A program made the position numbers and the translations under genes. A stretch of 64,000 nucleotides of DNA, from contig CP032507.1 of the NCBI GenBank assembly GCA_008375315.1, positions 3,372,071 to 3,436,070 of the forward strand, given 5' to 3'. Origin of the DNA: Ectothiorhodospiraceae bacterium BW-2. Its GTDB lineage: Bacteria > Pseudomonadota > Gammaproteobacteria > Thiohalomonadales > Thiohalomonadaceae. The notes beneath the pieces were generated by a model. The model had not been told where the DNA came from. It saw only the letters and a list, made by a program, of their open reading frames with translations, and searched no databases. Positions 16,696-27,923 of the stretch are shown one piece after another (positions within the stretch are counted from its first letter, which is position 1; each line of letters starts with the position of its first letter).

Positions 16696-19600
16696 CGGTT
16701 CAGCCCCGCAGGCGCGGGGAACACAAGAGATCACCATCCACGATGGTAGTATTAGACGGTTCAGCCCCGCAGGCGCGGGGAACACTGCAACAACTATTAG
16801 TGCCTGATCCTGAAGCCACCCCGGTTCAGCCCCGCAGGCGCGGGGAACACGCTCCATCACAGCTAACACGCGCCATGTATGGCGGTTCAGCCCCGCAGGC
16901 GCGGGGAACACGCAAGTGCGGCGCAGGTCGTGCAACTTTACATCGGTTCAGCCCCGCAGGCGCGGGGAACACCTGCCGATCTCCTAACGCCTCCTGCAAA
17001 AAACCGGTTCAGCCCCGCAGGCGCGGGGAACACTCGCTGCCATCATCGCGGCGCCACAGGGTTAGCGGTTCAGCCCCGCAGGCGCGGGGAACACGCAAAC
17101 CCAGCCCAGCCAGTTAGCATTGGCAGCGGTTCAGCCCCGCAGGCGCGGGGAACACTAGTGATAGTGCGTTGTTGTTGTATGATAGGTCGGTTCAGCCCCG
17201 CAGGCGCGGGGAACACTCCAGCATCGCCGTTATGTAGTTGCCTTCTGACGGTTCAGCCCCGCAGGCGCGGGGAACACGCCCCACGCGACCAGCGTCATCT
17301 CCAGCCGGTCGGTTCAGCCCCGCAGGCGCGGGGAACACAGAAAGTTCCAGCAGTACCCAATTTCATATATCGGTTCAGCCCCGCAGGCGCGGGGAACACC
17401 CCGCACGAGCGTAAGAACGATACTGCGACATCGGTTCAGCCCCGCAGGCGCGGGGAACACGCATCCCCGAGCGGGATAGGGGGAGCAAATTCGCGGTTCA
17501 GCCCCGCAGGCGCGGGGAACACTCTCAGAAATAACGGGAGAGTCATTAACAAAACGGTTCAGCCCCGCAGGCGCGGGGAACACGTACCGAGAGAAATCAA
17601 ATCCTGTGAGCGTGGCGGTTCAGCCCCGCAGGCGCGGGGAACACCCGATAGTACCTACCTGCTATACCGATAGTACCGGTTCAGCCCCGCAGGCGCGGGG
17701 AACACTTTATTGGATTGAAAAATTCATAATCGCTTCGCGGTTCAGCCCCGCAGGCGCGGGGAACACCTTATTATCCGCCTATTGATATTGACGATGGTCG
17801 GTTCAGCCCCGCAGGCGCGGGGAACACCTATCAAGAATTGAATCGGTTTTGTTTGATTACGGTTCAGCCCCGCAGGCGCGGGGAACACTGATACACATGA
17901 GCCTGCTCGTGGCGCACAAGCGGTTCAGCCCCGCAGGCGCGGGGAACACCTTTACCCTATCATCCATTGATGAGTTAAATGCGGTTCAGCCCCGCAGGCG
18001 CGGGGAACACCACTCTCATTGAAGGGCTGCGATATCAAGTCTCGGTTCAGCCCCGCAGGCGCGGGGAACACTATCTGATAATTGACATAAAGGTTTTCGC
18101 CCTCGGTTCAGCCCCGCAGGCGCGGGGAACACCTCAGACCGTTATGGCAACATTAAGCCGGGCACGGTTCAGCCCCGCAGGCGCGGGGAACACGCGTCCA
18201 TCAGAACGCTAACCTCCTCATAACTCGGTTCAGCCCCGCAGGCGCGGGGAACACACAAAATTCCTCGCAAAGAGCACTGTCGATCTCGGTTCAGCCCCGC
18301 AGGCGCGGGGAACACCTCATGGAAGCGTAAAAACTTAACCCCGTCAGCGGTTCAGCCCCGCAGGCGCGGGGAACACCCCTTAACGGTCGGGGTGGAGCAG
18401 AGTAACATCGGTTCAGCCCCGCAGGCGCGGGGAACACATTGATCCAACTACAGGTGAGGAGATGACCGGCGGTTCAGCCCCGCAGGCGCGGGGAACACTA
18501 ATGTTGATCGTTCCAAAGCTGCTTCTTCTGCGGTTCAGCCCCGCAGGCGCGGGGAACACTATTTCCGAAAAAATGGCGCGATTCTGATTTGCGGTTCAGC
18601 CCCGCAGGCGCGGGGAACACTACATTGTCTGCCGACTGACAATTACCGATAGCGGTTCAGCCCCGCAGGCGCGGGGAACACATCAACGGAAACAGATATT
18701 TGCGGTCGCACTACGGTTCAGCCCCGCAGGCGCGGGGAACACTAAACTAAATCCGTTAAATCTTTTTTGTCAGACGGTTCAGCCCCGCAGGCGCGGGGAA
18801 CACAGTTTATTTCTAAGGAAGAGTTTGTTAATACGCGGTTCAGCCCCGCAGGCGCGGGGAACACAGACGGATTAACCCCGCAGTAATCGGCATACGCGGT
18901 TCAGCCCCGCAGGCGCGGGGAACACATTAGATCGGTTTTGGCGCGAGTCAGTGGCGGCGGTTCAGCCCCGCAGGCGCGGGGAACACGCCCATCAGACAAC
19001 TCAATAGGACTCCAGTTGCGGTTCAGCCCCGCAGGCGCGGGGAACACTTAGGCACCGCTGGCGCTCCGAGCAAGACTACCGGTTCAGCCCCGCAGGCGCG
19101 GGGAACACTGACCCTCGCCTCGATGCCGATAGCACTACTGCGGTTCAGCCCCGCAGGCGCGGGGAACACTGACCCTCGCCTCGATGCCGATAGCACTACT
19201 GCGGTTCAGCCCCGCAGGCGCGGGGAACACTACCGCGTCGCGCGGCGCAGCGACATCACGATCGGTTCAGCCCCGCAGGCGCGGGGAACACAGTGTAACC
19301 AGCGGCACAACGCTGGCCACAGACGGTTCAGCCCCGCAGGCGCGGGGAACACTAGACGGCGTCCCTCATCAGCGACACTGGTCTCGGTTCAGCCCCGCAG
19401 GCGCGGGGAACACCGCATTTAGCGCGGCCATCTCATCCGCTAACTCGGTTCAGCCCCGCAGGCGCGGGGAACACCAGCGCATCAGCAATCCCCTGATCCC
19501 GTCGCGCGGTTCAGCCCCGCAGGCGCGGGGAACACTCGTCAAGCGGGTCTGGGATTGGACGATGCGGCGGTTCAGCCCCGCAGGCGCGGGGAACACTTCA

Positions 19601-20633
19601 AACGCCTCTAAAATCGGCTTAAATAGCTCGGTTCAGCCCCGCAGGCGCGGGGAACACTGTGTTGCCACAGTCAATCGAAATTGACTCAACGGTTCAGCCC
19701 CGCAGGCGCGGGGAACACACCATCGTCGGTATCGGTCATGCGCTCGCTCGCGGTTCAGCCCCGCAGGCGCGGGGAACACCTGCTCTTTAGTCAGTCCGTA
19801 TTGAGCGGCAACGGTTCAGCCCCGCAGGCGCGGGGAACACATAACTTGTCATCGTCTAACTCTTCCAAAAACCGGTTCAGCCCCGCAGGCGCGGGGAACA
19901 CAAAACCTTGCTATTTTTTTAAGTGCCACTATACGGTTCAGCCCCGCAGGCGCGGGGAACACGCTCTACATGTAGCCGTGCAAAACACCCAAGACGGTTC
20001 AGCCCCGCAGGCGCGGGGAACACTTATAGGGACGGTTGGGGCATCGCCCGTGTAACGGTTCAGCCCCGCAGGCGCGGGGAACACGTAGGCGATGCTGTCG
20101 CCTACCACGGACAAGACGGTTCAGCCCCGCAGGCGCGGGGAACACGACTCGTTAGATGCGTTAGATGCGTTAGAGGACGGTTCAGCCCCGCAGGCGCGGG
20201 GAACACGCAGTATCAATACACCAACCACACGGAGGGCTCGGTTCAGCCCCGCAGGCGCGGGGAACACCGGAGGACCGACGCGTACTGGGGGATTGATAAC
20301 GGTTCAGCCCCGCAGGCGCGGGGAACACGTTACGAGCAACGACGGCGACGGAGTAGTACGCGGTTCAGCCCCGCAGGCGCGGGGAACACGCAAAATTATC
20401 GGAAGAAATCTGAAGTAGTGGCGGTTCAGCCCCGCAGGCGCGGGGAACACCGGGTCTAGTTCGTACTCGACCCCACTGGCTTCGGTTCAGCCCCGCAGGC
20501 GCGGGGAACACTGTCGCGACCCGATAGCGCTAGCGGACAGCTGCGGTTCAGCCCCGCAGGCGCGGGGAACACGAGCGCTTCGTGTGGTTGGGGCATTGCT
20601 ACTGCGGTTCAGCCCCGCAGGCGCGGGGAACAC
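16696..20633 (-). CRISPR. Type I-E CRISPR array, 65 repeats and 64 spacers
   Basis: I counted 65 repeats of 29 bp, the first at 16696 and the last at 20605, spaced 61 bp apart. Two exceptions are the second spacer from the left (36 bp) and the thirteenth (33 bp). The plus-strand repeat begins CGGTTCAGCCCCGCAGG and ends CGCGGGGAACAC, an I-E type close to that of E. coli. The crRNA direction is the minus strand, with the leader at 20634-20727 next to cas2, so spacers near 20600 should be newest. Two adjacent spacers (19109-19140 and 19170-19201) are identical. No repeat degeneracy was noticed at either end. Confidence 0.98.
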
Positions 20634-20727
20634 TCTTCATGTAACCTAATGAAAAATAAAAATAAAAATCAGCACTAAAAATCCACCAACTTTTTTCACC
20701 CATTTTAGTACTAAAAATACCTAATTG
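20634..20727 (-). promoter_or_regulatory. CRISPR leader
   Basis: 94 bp between the cas2 stop and the first repeat, strongly AT-rich, with runs such as AAAAATAAAAATAAAAATC on the plus strand. A leader is expected at this position to hold the array promoter and the integration signals used by Cas1-Cas2 and IHF. I do not see a definite IHF site by eye. Confidence 0.75.
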
Positions 20728-21937
<1,210 letters not shown>

Positions 21938-21938
21938 A

Positions 21939-22562
21939 TCACAACGGTGCCAAACTTAACAAACCCAACCCCATCGACTTAGCACGACCGATCCCATCGG
22001 TTAAAACCTGTTGTAACCTAGTGACATCGGTTACCTGCAATAGTCCCTCATACAATACTGCTTTAAGCTGAATACGATGTTCCTTCTTACCCTGCCGGCA
22101 CTGTAACAACTCATCTCGAACCACTAGCACATCACGCAATGAAAATCCGTTCTTTTTACCCTGTCGTTGTAACCAAGCAAGCTGATCAGCCTCACCCATC
22201 AAACCGTACCGTTTACCACCACGATAAACGGTAGGATTAGCAAGCAAACGAAAACGATACCATCGCCCAAACCCTACTAAATGACTTAAATCGACCGCCT
22301 TATTAGGGTAAAGCTGCTCAATGTAGCCACTATTTTCTTGTAACGGTTGCCAGTTAGCTAAATAAAGCGACTGAATTAATACCGTTTGATGGTTTAATGA
22401 GTAGCCACCATCACGCTCTAAACGCCATAAAAACCGGTGTGGTAGCACAGTACCATCGCTTGCAAAAGCACGACTTAAAGTTCGATGCATCTCGTACGCA
22501 TTGCTCAAATCACGCCGTGCGTCTCGATGTTGGGCATTAATGATTAATTTTGTTAAATACAT
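21939..22562 (-). CDS. cas6e: Cas6e crRNA-processing endoribonuclease (CasE)
   Basis: 207 residues. MYLTKLIIN followed by the conserved YEMHRTLSRAF, with the histidine near residue 26, marks Cas6e. The C-terminal GIGRAKSMGLGLLSL is the glycine-rich RNA-binding loop. It cuts the pre-crRNA at the base of the repeat hairpin and stays bound in Cascade. The start overlaps the end of cas5e by 10 bp. Confidence 0.95.
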   Translation of the reverse strand: MYLTKLIINAQHRDARRDLSNAYEMHRTLSRAFASDGTVLPHRFLWRLERDGGYSLNHQTVLIQSLYLANWQPLQENSGYIEQLYPNKAVDLSHLVGFGRWYRFRLLANPTVYRGGKRYGLMGEADQLAWLQRQGKKNGFSLRDVLVVRDELLQCRQGKKEHRIQLKAVLYEGLLQVTDVTRLQQVLTDGIGRAKSMGLGLLSLAPL

Positions 22563-23209
22563 CCATTCGCCTCCAAATTAACCATTTTAGTTGCAATATA
22601 ACGCGGCCCAAATAGACGTTCAGAAAACGGTGCTACGGGTTGATCCAGACGAACCACACCATGCTCACTATGCTCTAGTAGTAAACGCACTGTTTTGGAC
22701 TGCTTAATCTGAATAATGGGCGGATAACCCATTAGAGCAGTGCTTAAATCGTGTTCATGTAGCGACTGCTCTAACCAGATCGGTTGTGAGGGTGGAAAGC
22801 TCTTACGCCCTAATGAGAGCGACCAATGGGGCGAGTGTAATGCACTATCAACCGTCTGAAGTAAGACACTATCGCCTTCTAAACCCACCAAAAAGGCAGC
22901 ATCAGCCAGGTAATAGCGCGGACTAACTACCGTGCGTTTTAAATCAGCCCTACCTGTAGCACGCATCACACCCGTAGCAGTCTGATAGTCACGCATTAAT
23001 ACGCCCTCTTGATCGACGCGCACTCCCATTTTGAGTGCAGCTAAATCATCAATCTCCTCGTTACGCTCTCGTCCTAATGCAGCACAAATTAGCCCGATGA
23101 CTCCCGACTTAGAAGGCTCAAGCTGACTGTCTCTTTCGTCAAAACGGCTGGTTGTACCCCAAGATTGCATGGGGGCAACAAGCCGCAATAGTAAGGTAGC
23201 CGTAGCCAT
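22553..23209 (-). CDS. cas5e: Cas5e, Cascade subunit (CasD)
   Basis: 218 residues from ATG 23209, preceded by GGAGGGG and lying 2 bp after the cas7e stop. A longer frame (to 23251) overlaps cas7e and lacks similarity. The conserved start LLLRLVAPMQSWG, then EPSKSGVIGLICAALG, identifies the RAMP protein Cas5e. It caps the 5' handle of the crRNA in Cascade. Confidence 0.94.
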   Translation of the reverse strand: MATATLLLRLVAPMQSWGTTSRFDERDSQLEPSKSGVIGLICAALGRERNEEIDDLAALKMGVRVDQEGVLMRDYQTATGVMRATGRADLKRTVVSPRYYLADAAFLVGLEGDSVLLQTVDSALHSPHWSLSLGRKSFPPSQPIWLEQSLHEHDLSTALMGYPPIIQIKQSKTVRLLLEHSEHGVVRLDQPVAPFSERLFGPRYIATKMVNLEANGCI

Positions 23210-23211
23210 CA

Positions 23212-24354
23212 CTACCCCTCCAATTGCCGGCGTACCTGATCGGCCACCCAATCGGCTAATTTATCAAGATGCGTTTGTGCAGTACCCAAATCTGCAGGCC
23301 ATTGACCACTTAAATCAAGATAGCTCCACTGATCGCGTCCATCACCATAAAATGAAGCAATTTTATGCTCTTGCTCAGCCAATTTCGCCACAGAAAGGGC
23401 AGAAAGTTCACTATCAAGTTTAGGCCAAAGCGGTTTTTCAAACGCATTGGCTAAATTAAATGGGCTACTATGGCGCAACACGACGCCGACAAATGCCGGT
23501 GGATTGTGGGCGGCAAAACTATTCTGTTTACCGCTCGGTATGGCGCGTGCTATCGCCTGAGTAAAGGCACTCATCGCCTGTAAAGCTAATTCAGTATCGT
23601 CGTGTAGATTGGCAACCAGTTTAGGTACATCGATCACCGCATAGCGGTATAGTGTCGCCGCATTAAACTCGATTTGTCCAATCATACCGGCTCCGGTCTC
23701 ATCAGCGTCACCTCGATCATCCACAGCAGTAAAATAGTCAAATTCGCGTTCAACTTTATGGGTTGAAATCGCATGAGCAACCTGACAAGCTGCGTGCTGA
23801 TTCACTTCGGGAAGATCAGCTAACATTCGGCCATAGAGGGCGACATCGACCGCCTTTTTACCATCCAGCAATTTTTTTGCCTGTGCAATAATTTCAGTAG
23901 GGATTGCCGCTTTAGCCGATTTTTTACTCTTCTTCTCGGTCGATGCCTCAACCTCGGCAAGCTTATCCCAATGTTGATCGATTAATTCGGAAAACGCATC
24001 GATTTCACCTTCACCCAAAAAGAGCAAATATTCAGTTTTATTATCATCTTTAACCACTAAACCCGCCGCAGAGAGCGCGTGATTAATGCGCTCTCCAGCA
24101 CCTTCTCTTCCTAAAATAGCTAATTTTTGCTCCAGTATGCGTTTCAATTTTTTGGTGCGTATGCTCTGGTTTTGAGTTGGAATCGTACCCGATTCGTTAG
24201 TATGTAACCGCATTGCACGCTTAAAACATTGACTACTAATCCGCGCTCGTCGATGACCGCCAAATAGGGCATCTTTCGGCGCACCGGTATCGTCACGATT
24301 CAAGTTGGAGGGGGCAAAATTTTGGATTAAATGGTATTCAATAAATAGACTCAT
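23212..24354 (-). CDS. cas7e: Cas7e, Cascade backbone subunit (CasC/Cse4)
   Basis: 380 residues from ATG 24354, with AAGGAGAACC upstream. MSLFIEYHLIQNFAPSNLNRDDTGAPKDALFGG and RARISSQCFKRAMR are typical. It polymerises along the crRNA (six copies in E. coli). A lysine-rich insert, EKKSKKSAKAA, sits near residue 145. The protein is a little longer than E. coli CasC (363 residues). Confidence 0.95.
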   Translation of the reverse strand: MSLFIEYHLIQNFAPSNLNRDDTGAPKDALFGGHRRARISSQCFKRAMRLHTNESGTIPTQNQSIRTKKLKRILEQKLAILGREGAGERINHALSAAGLVVKDDNKTEYLLFLGEGEIDAFSELIDQHWDKLAEVEASTEKKSKKSAKAAIPTEIIAQAKKLLDGKKAVDVALYGRMLADLPEVNQHAACQVAHAISTHKVEREFDYFTAVDDRGDADETGAGMIGQIEFNAATLYRYAVIDVPKLVANLHDDTELALQAMSAFTQAIARAIPSGKQNSFAAHNPPAFVGVVLRHSSPFNLANAFEKPLWPKLDSELSALSVAKLAEQEHKIASFYGDGRDQWSYLDLSGQWPADLGTAQTHLDKLADWVADQVRRQLEG

Positions 24355-24393
24355 CAGGTTCTCCTTAATAGAATATTAAATAAAATACAATCA

Positions 24394-24915
24394 CTATGAT
24401 TGATGGTTAGATGTAGGCCCATAATGGCGATAAAAATCCCTCGCCCATCGCTGCTTGATGGCAGTGTGGCGTTCAGCTCGATAAGGATTAAGCCACTCGG
24501 TGAGATCATTTAATAGCGTGGCGTAGTTCAACCCCAAATCATCAGAAGCTAGTAATGCCATATTTTGGCGTAAATAATTCGCAACGGTTTCAGGATCGGC
24601 CGATAGCAGCGCTATAAAGCGTTTTTCGATACTGTCACTTCGTTGCGCGGCGAGCTGACCTAAAGCGGCGGCAAAAGTTGTTTTTGTTTGGTGGTTCGGA
24701 TGCATTGCAAACAGCCCTGCGGTTAAGTAGAGGGCTAACCGTTGTGCATCGTAAGCAGGGCGATCGCCATTCACAAAGGGTTCAACAAAAGGGTAACTAC
24801 GAGGATACCCCCCTAAAGTAAAGCCCAAACTGCGTTTAAGATGTGCCATCGCGGCGCGATTACTCTCTTTTAAACGGAGCAGATAATCGATGTAGGTTTG
24901 TGTTAATTCACTCAT
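24394..24915 (-). CDS. cse2: Cse2 small Cascade subunit (CasB)
   Basis: 173 residues, helical. RAAMAHLKRSLG near the N-terminus and LNYATLLNDLTEW with WARDFYRHYG near the end are characteristic of Cse2. It forms a dimer along the Cascade belly and contacts the displaced DNA. It sits 24 bp after the cse1 stop and 39 bp before cas7e. Confidence 0.93.
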   Translation of the reverse strand: MSELTQTYIDYLLRLKESNRAAMAHLKRSLGFTLGGYPRSYPFVEPFVNGDRPAYDAQRLALYLTAGLFAMHPNHQTKTTFAAALGQLAAQRSDSIEKRFIALLSADPETVANYLRQNMALLASDDLGLNYATLLNDLTEWLNPYRAERHTAIKQRWARDFYRHYGPTSNHQS

Positions 24916-24939
24916 CTTTTCTCCTTGAATCGAACAATA

Positions 24940-26155
24940 TTATTCAGTAGGCGGTAGTAGCTCTTTTTTCACCAAGCCCCGAAATCGTGGCCAGTAACAG
25001 GCATCAGCGCGAATGACGCGCGGAGCATCACCCAGACTGCGGCGAGCCGCCTGCCACGCCGCTTCAGCCCCCTCGGCTAAAGCGAGTTTCCAGCCCTCCT
25101 CAGCTTCATCAATCTCAGCGTTGACAATCTGTTGCATTAGGGTCGGTAAGGCTCGTTCTGCCGCAGTGAAATAAGTTATCGCTGCTGGTGATTGATCCAG
25201 TATCAGCCCCGCTTTTGCTCTAGTATCTTTATGCTCTGGATCGGGTAGAGTGTGGGCGATAAAATTTTTCATAATCGTGCGAAGGCTATAAAAAGTAGTT
25301 TCGGCAAAGCGAATCAGATCGCGTAAATATTGTGCAATATCGGGTTCAGAGAGCAGAGCTTGCGGTAGTTCGATGCGTTCGATACGCCAGCGCTCTAGTT
25401 TGGCCTTATTACTGGTTAAACCTGCTGATAATAGATGAACTTCTCTATCGAGTTCACCCAAAGCGTTATAGAGATTCACAGCCCAATCAAGTACGACTGG
25501 AGGCTGATCTTGGGTACAAGTAGGATCAGGAACCATAGAGGGCAGATCACGCCAAATAGCTCGTCCTTGTTGATAGCTCACTCGTATTGCCTTACCGTCC
25601 TTATTGATACGGTAGCACAGCATCGGATCGGTACTGTCTGAATCCTCTGCAATCGCAATACCTGCGGCAAAATAGAGTTCGCTAACTACATGATCATTCC
25701 CTATATATCTAAACAGTACCGCTCGACTACAACGACTATAGCGATCATTTATCCCCGTTAATGGCTTAGGATCACTACATAAATCAGCAATCGATGGTAG
25801 CTCTTTTTCCCAAGTAGGTAAATCTTCAATATCACCGCGATTAAATGGGTGCAAACTTAATAAAAGCGTTTCGGTTAGATCTGTTCCCATCGCTATCACT
25901 GCAGCACTATTAGCAATAGCACCGGCTTTATCCGACCCGCGTAGGATTTTAACCAATCCTCCCGGTGTAAACTGTAAATAACCGAGTAGATTTTTCAAGG
26001 CCAACGATGTCTTTGTAACCAATGGCTCTGTATCCAATGAATGATCAAAAACCACAGGCGTATTACCTGTAGCACTTTCCAAACGAATCTGTCCCACCGG
26101 TTTAATTTTATCTTTCGTCTCTTCCGCCTCCGCTAACGCCGCCACTTGCATAAAG
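24940..26155 (-). pseudogene. cse1: Cse1/Cas8e, C-terminal segment (split by an IS3-family element)
   Basis: This segment continues Cse1 from PFMQVAALAEAEE to the end (about 404 residues). It is cut off from its start by the IS at 26161-28048. Cse1 is the large Cascade subunit that reads the PAM and recruits Cas3. Joining 28383-28049 to 26155-24940 after removing the IS and one GGGGC duplication gives 1551 nt, a clean 516-residue frame close to E. coli Cse1 (502). An internal ATG at 26151 could start a truncated protein, but it would lack the N-terminal domain. Expect loss of Cascade function. Confidence 0.9.
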
Positions 26156-26240
26156 GGGGCCCCTGAGTGTCAAGATACCCTGAGACCACCCCTGATGAGA
26201 AATGAATGTAGAATCAGGGGGGCAACAGAGGAGATACACG

Positions 26241-26645
26241 ATGCCCAAAGATACTACCGTTTTACCCTCCAACGAGGTTACCGACCCCGATGAAGAGAAG
26301 CGCTCCTACCGCAAATTTAGTGAGGAAGAGAAGCTTCGGATCCTAGCAGAAGCAGAGCAGTGCAAGGAGCCGGGTCAGCTAGGCGAGCTGCTGCGCAAAG
26401 AGCAGATCTACAGCTCCCATCTGACCAAATGGCGCCGACAACTGCAAGCACAGGGGCAGGCTGGCCTGAAAGGGAAACAGAGTGGTCGCAAACCGAGCCT
26501 AGACAAGCGAGATAAGGAGATAGAGCGTTTAAAGAAGGAAATTCAGCGTCTTAGCCAACGGTTACAGCAGACCGAAGGGGTGATTGCGCTCCAAAAAAAA
26601 GCCTTCAGCTTATTGGAGCAGATGAACACAGAGATAAGCTTATGA
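26241..26645 (+). CDS. IS3-family OrfA (helix-turn-helix, coiled coil)
   Basis: 134 residues from ATG 26241, preceded by GAGGAGATACACG. It has a helix-turn-helix (FSEEEKLRILAEAEQCKEPG to SSHLTKWRRQL) and a C-terminal leucine-zipper-like coiled coil (KRDKEIERLKKEIQRLSQRL). OrfA binds the element ends. It overlaps orfB by ATGA, so OrfB is probably made by translational coupling. Many IS3 elements instead use a -1 frameshift, and no clear slippery signal was seen. Confidence 0.88.
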   Translation: MPKDTTVLPSNEVTDPDEEKRSYRKFSEEEKLRILAEAEQCKEPGQLGELLRKEQIYSSHLTKWRRQLQAQGQAGLKGKQSGRKPSLDKRDKEIERLKKEIQRLSQRLQQTEGVIALQKKAFSLLEQMNTEISL

Positions 26646-27691
26646 GATTAGTTGAAAAAGAGTGCCCCAGTTCGGTGAGCATAAGAGCCGCTTGCGATAG
26701 CCTAGCGCTCTCGCGTGCAGGCTACTACCGCCGACAGGCTCCGGTTGTCTCCCCCCGAGCGAGCCTTCCAAGACCCGTCGCAGCCAATGCGCTGAGTGAG
26801 GCAGAGAGGCAAGCCGTTCTGGGGCTTTTGAACAGCGAACGATTCTATGACCAACCTCCGGCAGAGATCTATGCTAGCCTGCTGGATGAAGGGAAATATT
26901 ACTGTTCAATCAGTACGATGTATCGGATCCTTCGTGCTAATCAACAGACGGGAGAGCGGCGAGCTCAAAAACCGGCCAAATCACACGCTATCCCCCGATT
27001 ACGGGCGACCCGCCCGAATGAGGTTTGGACATGGGATATCACTAAGCTTCCCACCACAGAGCAGGGTAACTTCTTGAATCTCTATGTGGTGATGGATCTC
27101 TACAGCCGTTTTATTGTGGCTTGGATGGTCTCAAGGAAGGAGAATAGTGAGCTCTCCAAGCTGTTAATCAGTGACGCAGCGGCTCGCTATCGGGTCGCGC
27201 TCAGTGGCTTAACACTGCATCAGGATAGAGGTGTGCCGATGACCGCCAGAGGCTATCTCGACTTGATGGCCGAACTGGGGATCACCTGCTCCCACAGCCG
27301 TCCACGAGTCAGTAACGACAATCCGTTTAGCGAGAGTCAATTTAAAACACTCAAGCAACAACCCGATTATCCTCAACGATTTACAGGAGTTGACCATGCC
27401 AGAATATGGTTTAGTGACTATGTTGACTGGTACTGTTTCCACCACCACCATCGAGGGATTGCGTGGTTCACTCCAGAGCAGGTATTTACCGGTCGTTACA
27501 AGGAGGTTAGCGAGCAGCGTGAACAGGCGCTGAAGCAGGCCTATCAGCAGCATCCGAAACGCTTTATTCATGGTGAGCCCAAGGTTAAGCAACCCCCTAC
27601 TGAGGTATGGATTAACCCCGCTCTACCGGAGGAGGGGGTGGGGTCGCTGGAGGTCAACTATCCAACCCTGAATAGAGCGAAGGAGAGATGA
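26642..27691 (+). CDS. IS3-family OrfB transposase (rve/DDE integrase)
   Basis: 349 residues. An N-terminal HTH_21-like segment (ALSRAGYYRR) is followed by the integrase core, with catalytic D in WTWDITKL, D in LHQDRGVPM and E in NPFSESQFKTLK. The frame is complete and identical in both copies in the window, so either copy could mobilise both. Confidence 0.93.
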   Translation: MRLVEKECPSSVSIRAACDSLALSRAGYYRRQAPVVSPRASLPRPVAANALSEAERQAVLGLLNSERFYDQPPAEIYASLLDEGKYYCSISTMYRILRANQQTGERRAQKPAKSHAIPRLRATRPNEVWTWDITKLPTTEQGNFLNLYVVMDLYSRFIVAWMVSRKENSELSKLLISDAAARYRVALSGLTLHQDRGVPMTARGYLDLMAELGITCSHSRPRVSNDNPFSESQFKTLKQQPDYPQRFTGVDHARIWFSDYVDWYCFHHHHRGIAWFTPEQVFTGRYKEVSEQREQALKQAYQQHPKRFIHGEPKVKQPPTEVWINPALPEEGVGSLEVNYPTLNRAKER

Positions 27692-27923
27692 GTGACGGTG
27701 CCGCTAGTGGGTCTATCGTCGATGGCTTTAGCCGGTTGTGGTGGCTGAATGACAGAGCGTTATCCATAGCCCGCCCCCCGGAGACCCCCTTATTATCGTA
27801 GGGGGGCGGGCTGTGGGTAACGCGGTGCAGGAGGGAGGTTCCTAGATTAGGGGTTGCAGTTCGCCTTGCAGCTCCCCCTTGCTGAAGGGCTTGGCTCTTG
27901 CGGCAAAGGGCCATGAGGGTCAT
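27654..27923 (-). CDS. Possible small ORF in the IS3-family tail
   Basis: 89 residues on the strand opposite orfB, overlapping its last 38 bp. The ATG has a textbook ribosome site (AAGGAG, 6 bases upstream). The start MTLMALCRKSQALQQGGAARR is followed by a low-complexity region that reads through the 61-nt hairpin. I recognise no family. It could equally be a chance frame in a structural region, but the good ribosome site deserves a note. Confidence 0.25.
   Translation of the reverse strand: MTLMALCRKSQALQQGGAARRTATPNLGTSLLHRVTHSPPPYDNKGVSGGRAMDNALSFSHHNRLKPSTIDPLAAPSLISPSLYSGLDS
27760..27820. repeat. Large hairpin in the IS3-family tail
   Basis: Arms 27760-27779 and 27801-27820 pair over 20 bp with two mismatches that are both G-U compatible in RNA. 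The central 12 bp (AGCCCGCCCCCC and its complement) are perfect, with a 21-nt loop. It is not followed by a T run, so it is not a standard terminator. The same structure occurs in copy 2 near 32780-32840. Confidence 0.75.

Noticed and set aside
16851-16882. Spacer resembling the kinase gene near 16125 (ACGCGCCATGT)
   Set aside because: The match is about 14 of 15 bases and then ends. It is too short for self-targeting and is probably chance.
18987-19019. Spacer ending AGGACTCCAGTTG matches 13 bases of the TnpB/omega-RNA element end
   Set aside because: Only the last 13 bases agree; the rest of the spacer does not match, so it is not a protospacer.
16743-20459. Long open frames across the CRISPR array rich in SAPQARGT and FSPAGAGNT repeats
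   Set aside because: They are translations of the 29-bp repeat and its spacers in several frames. The strict 61-bp period explains them fully.
26620-26660. Programmed -1 frameshift between orfA and orfB
   Set aside because: The genes overlap by ATGA and I see no convincing slippery heptamer. Translational coupling is simpler.
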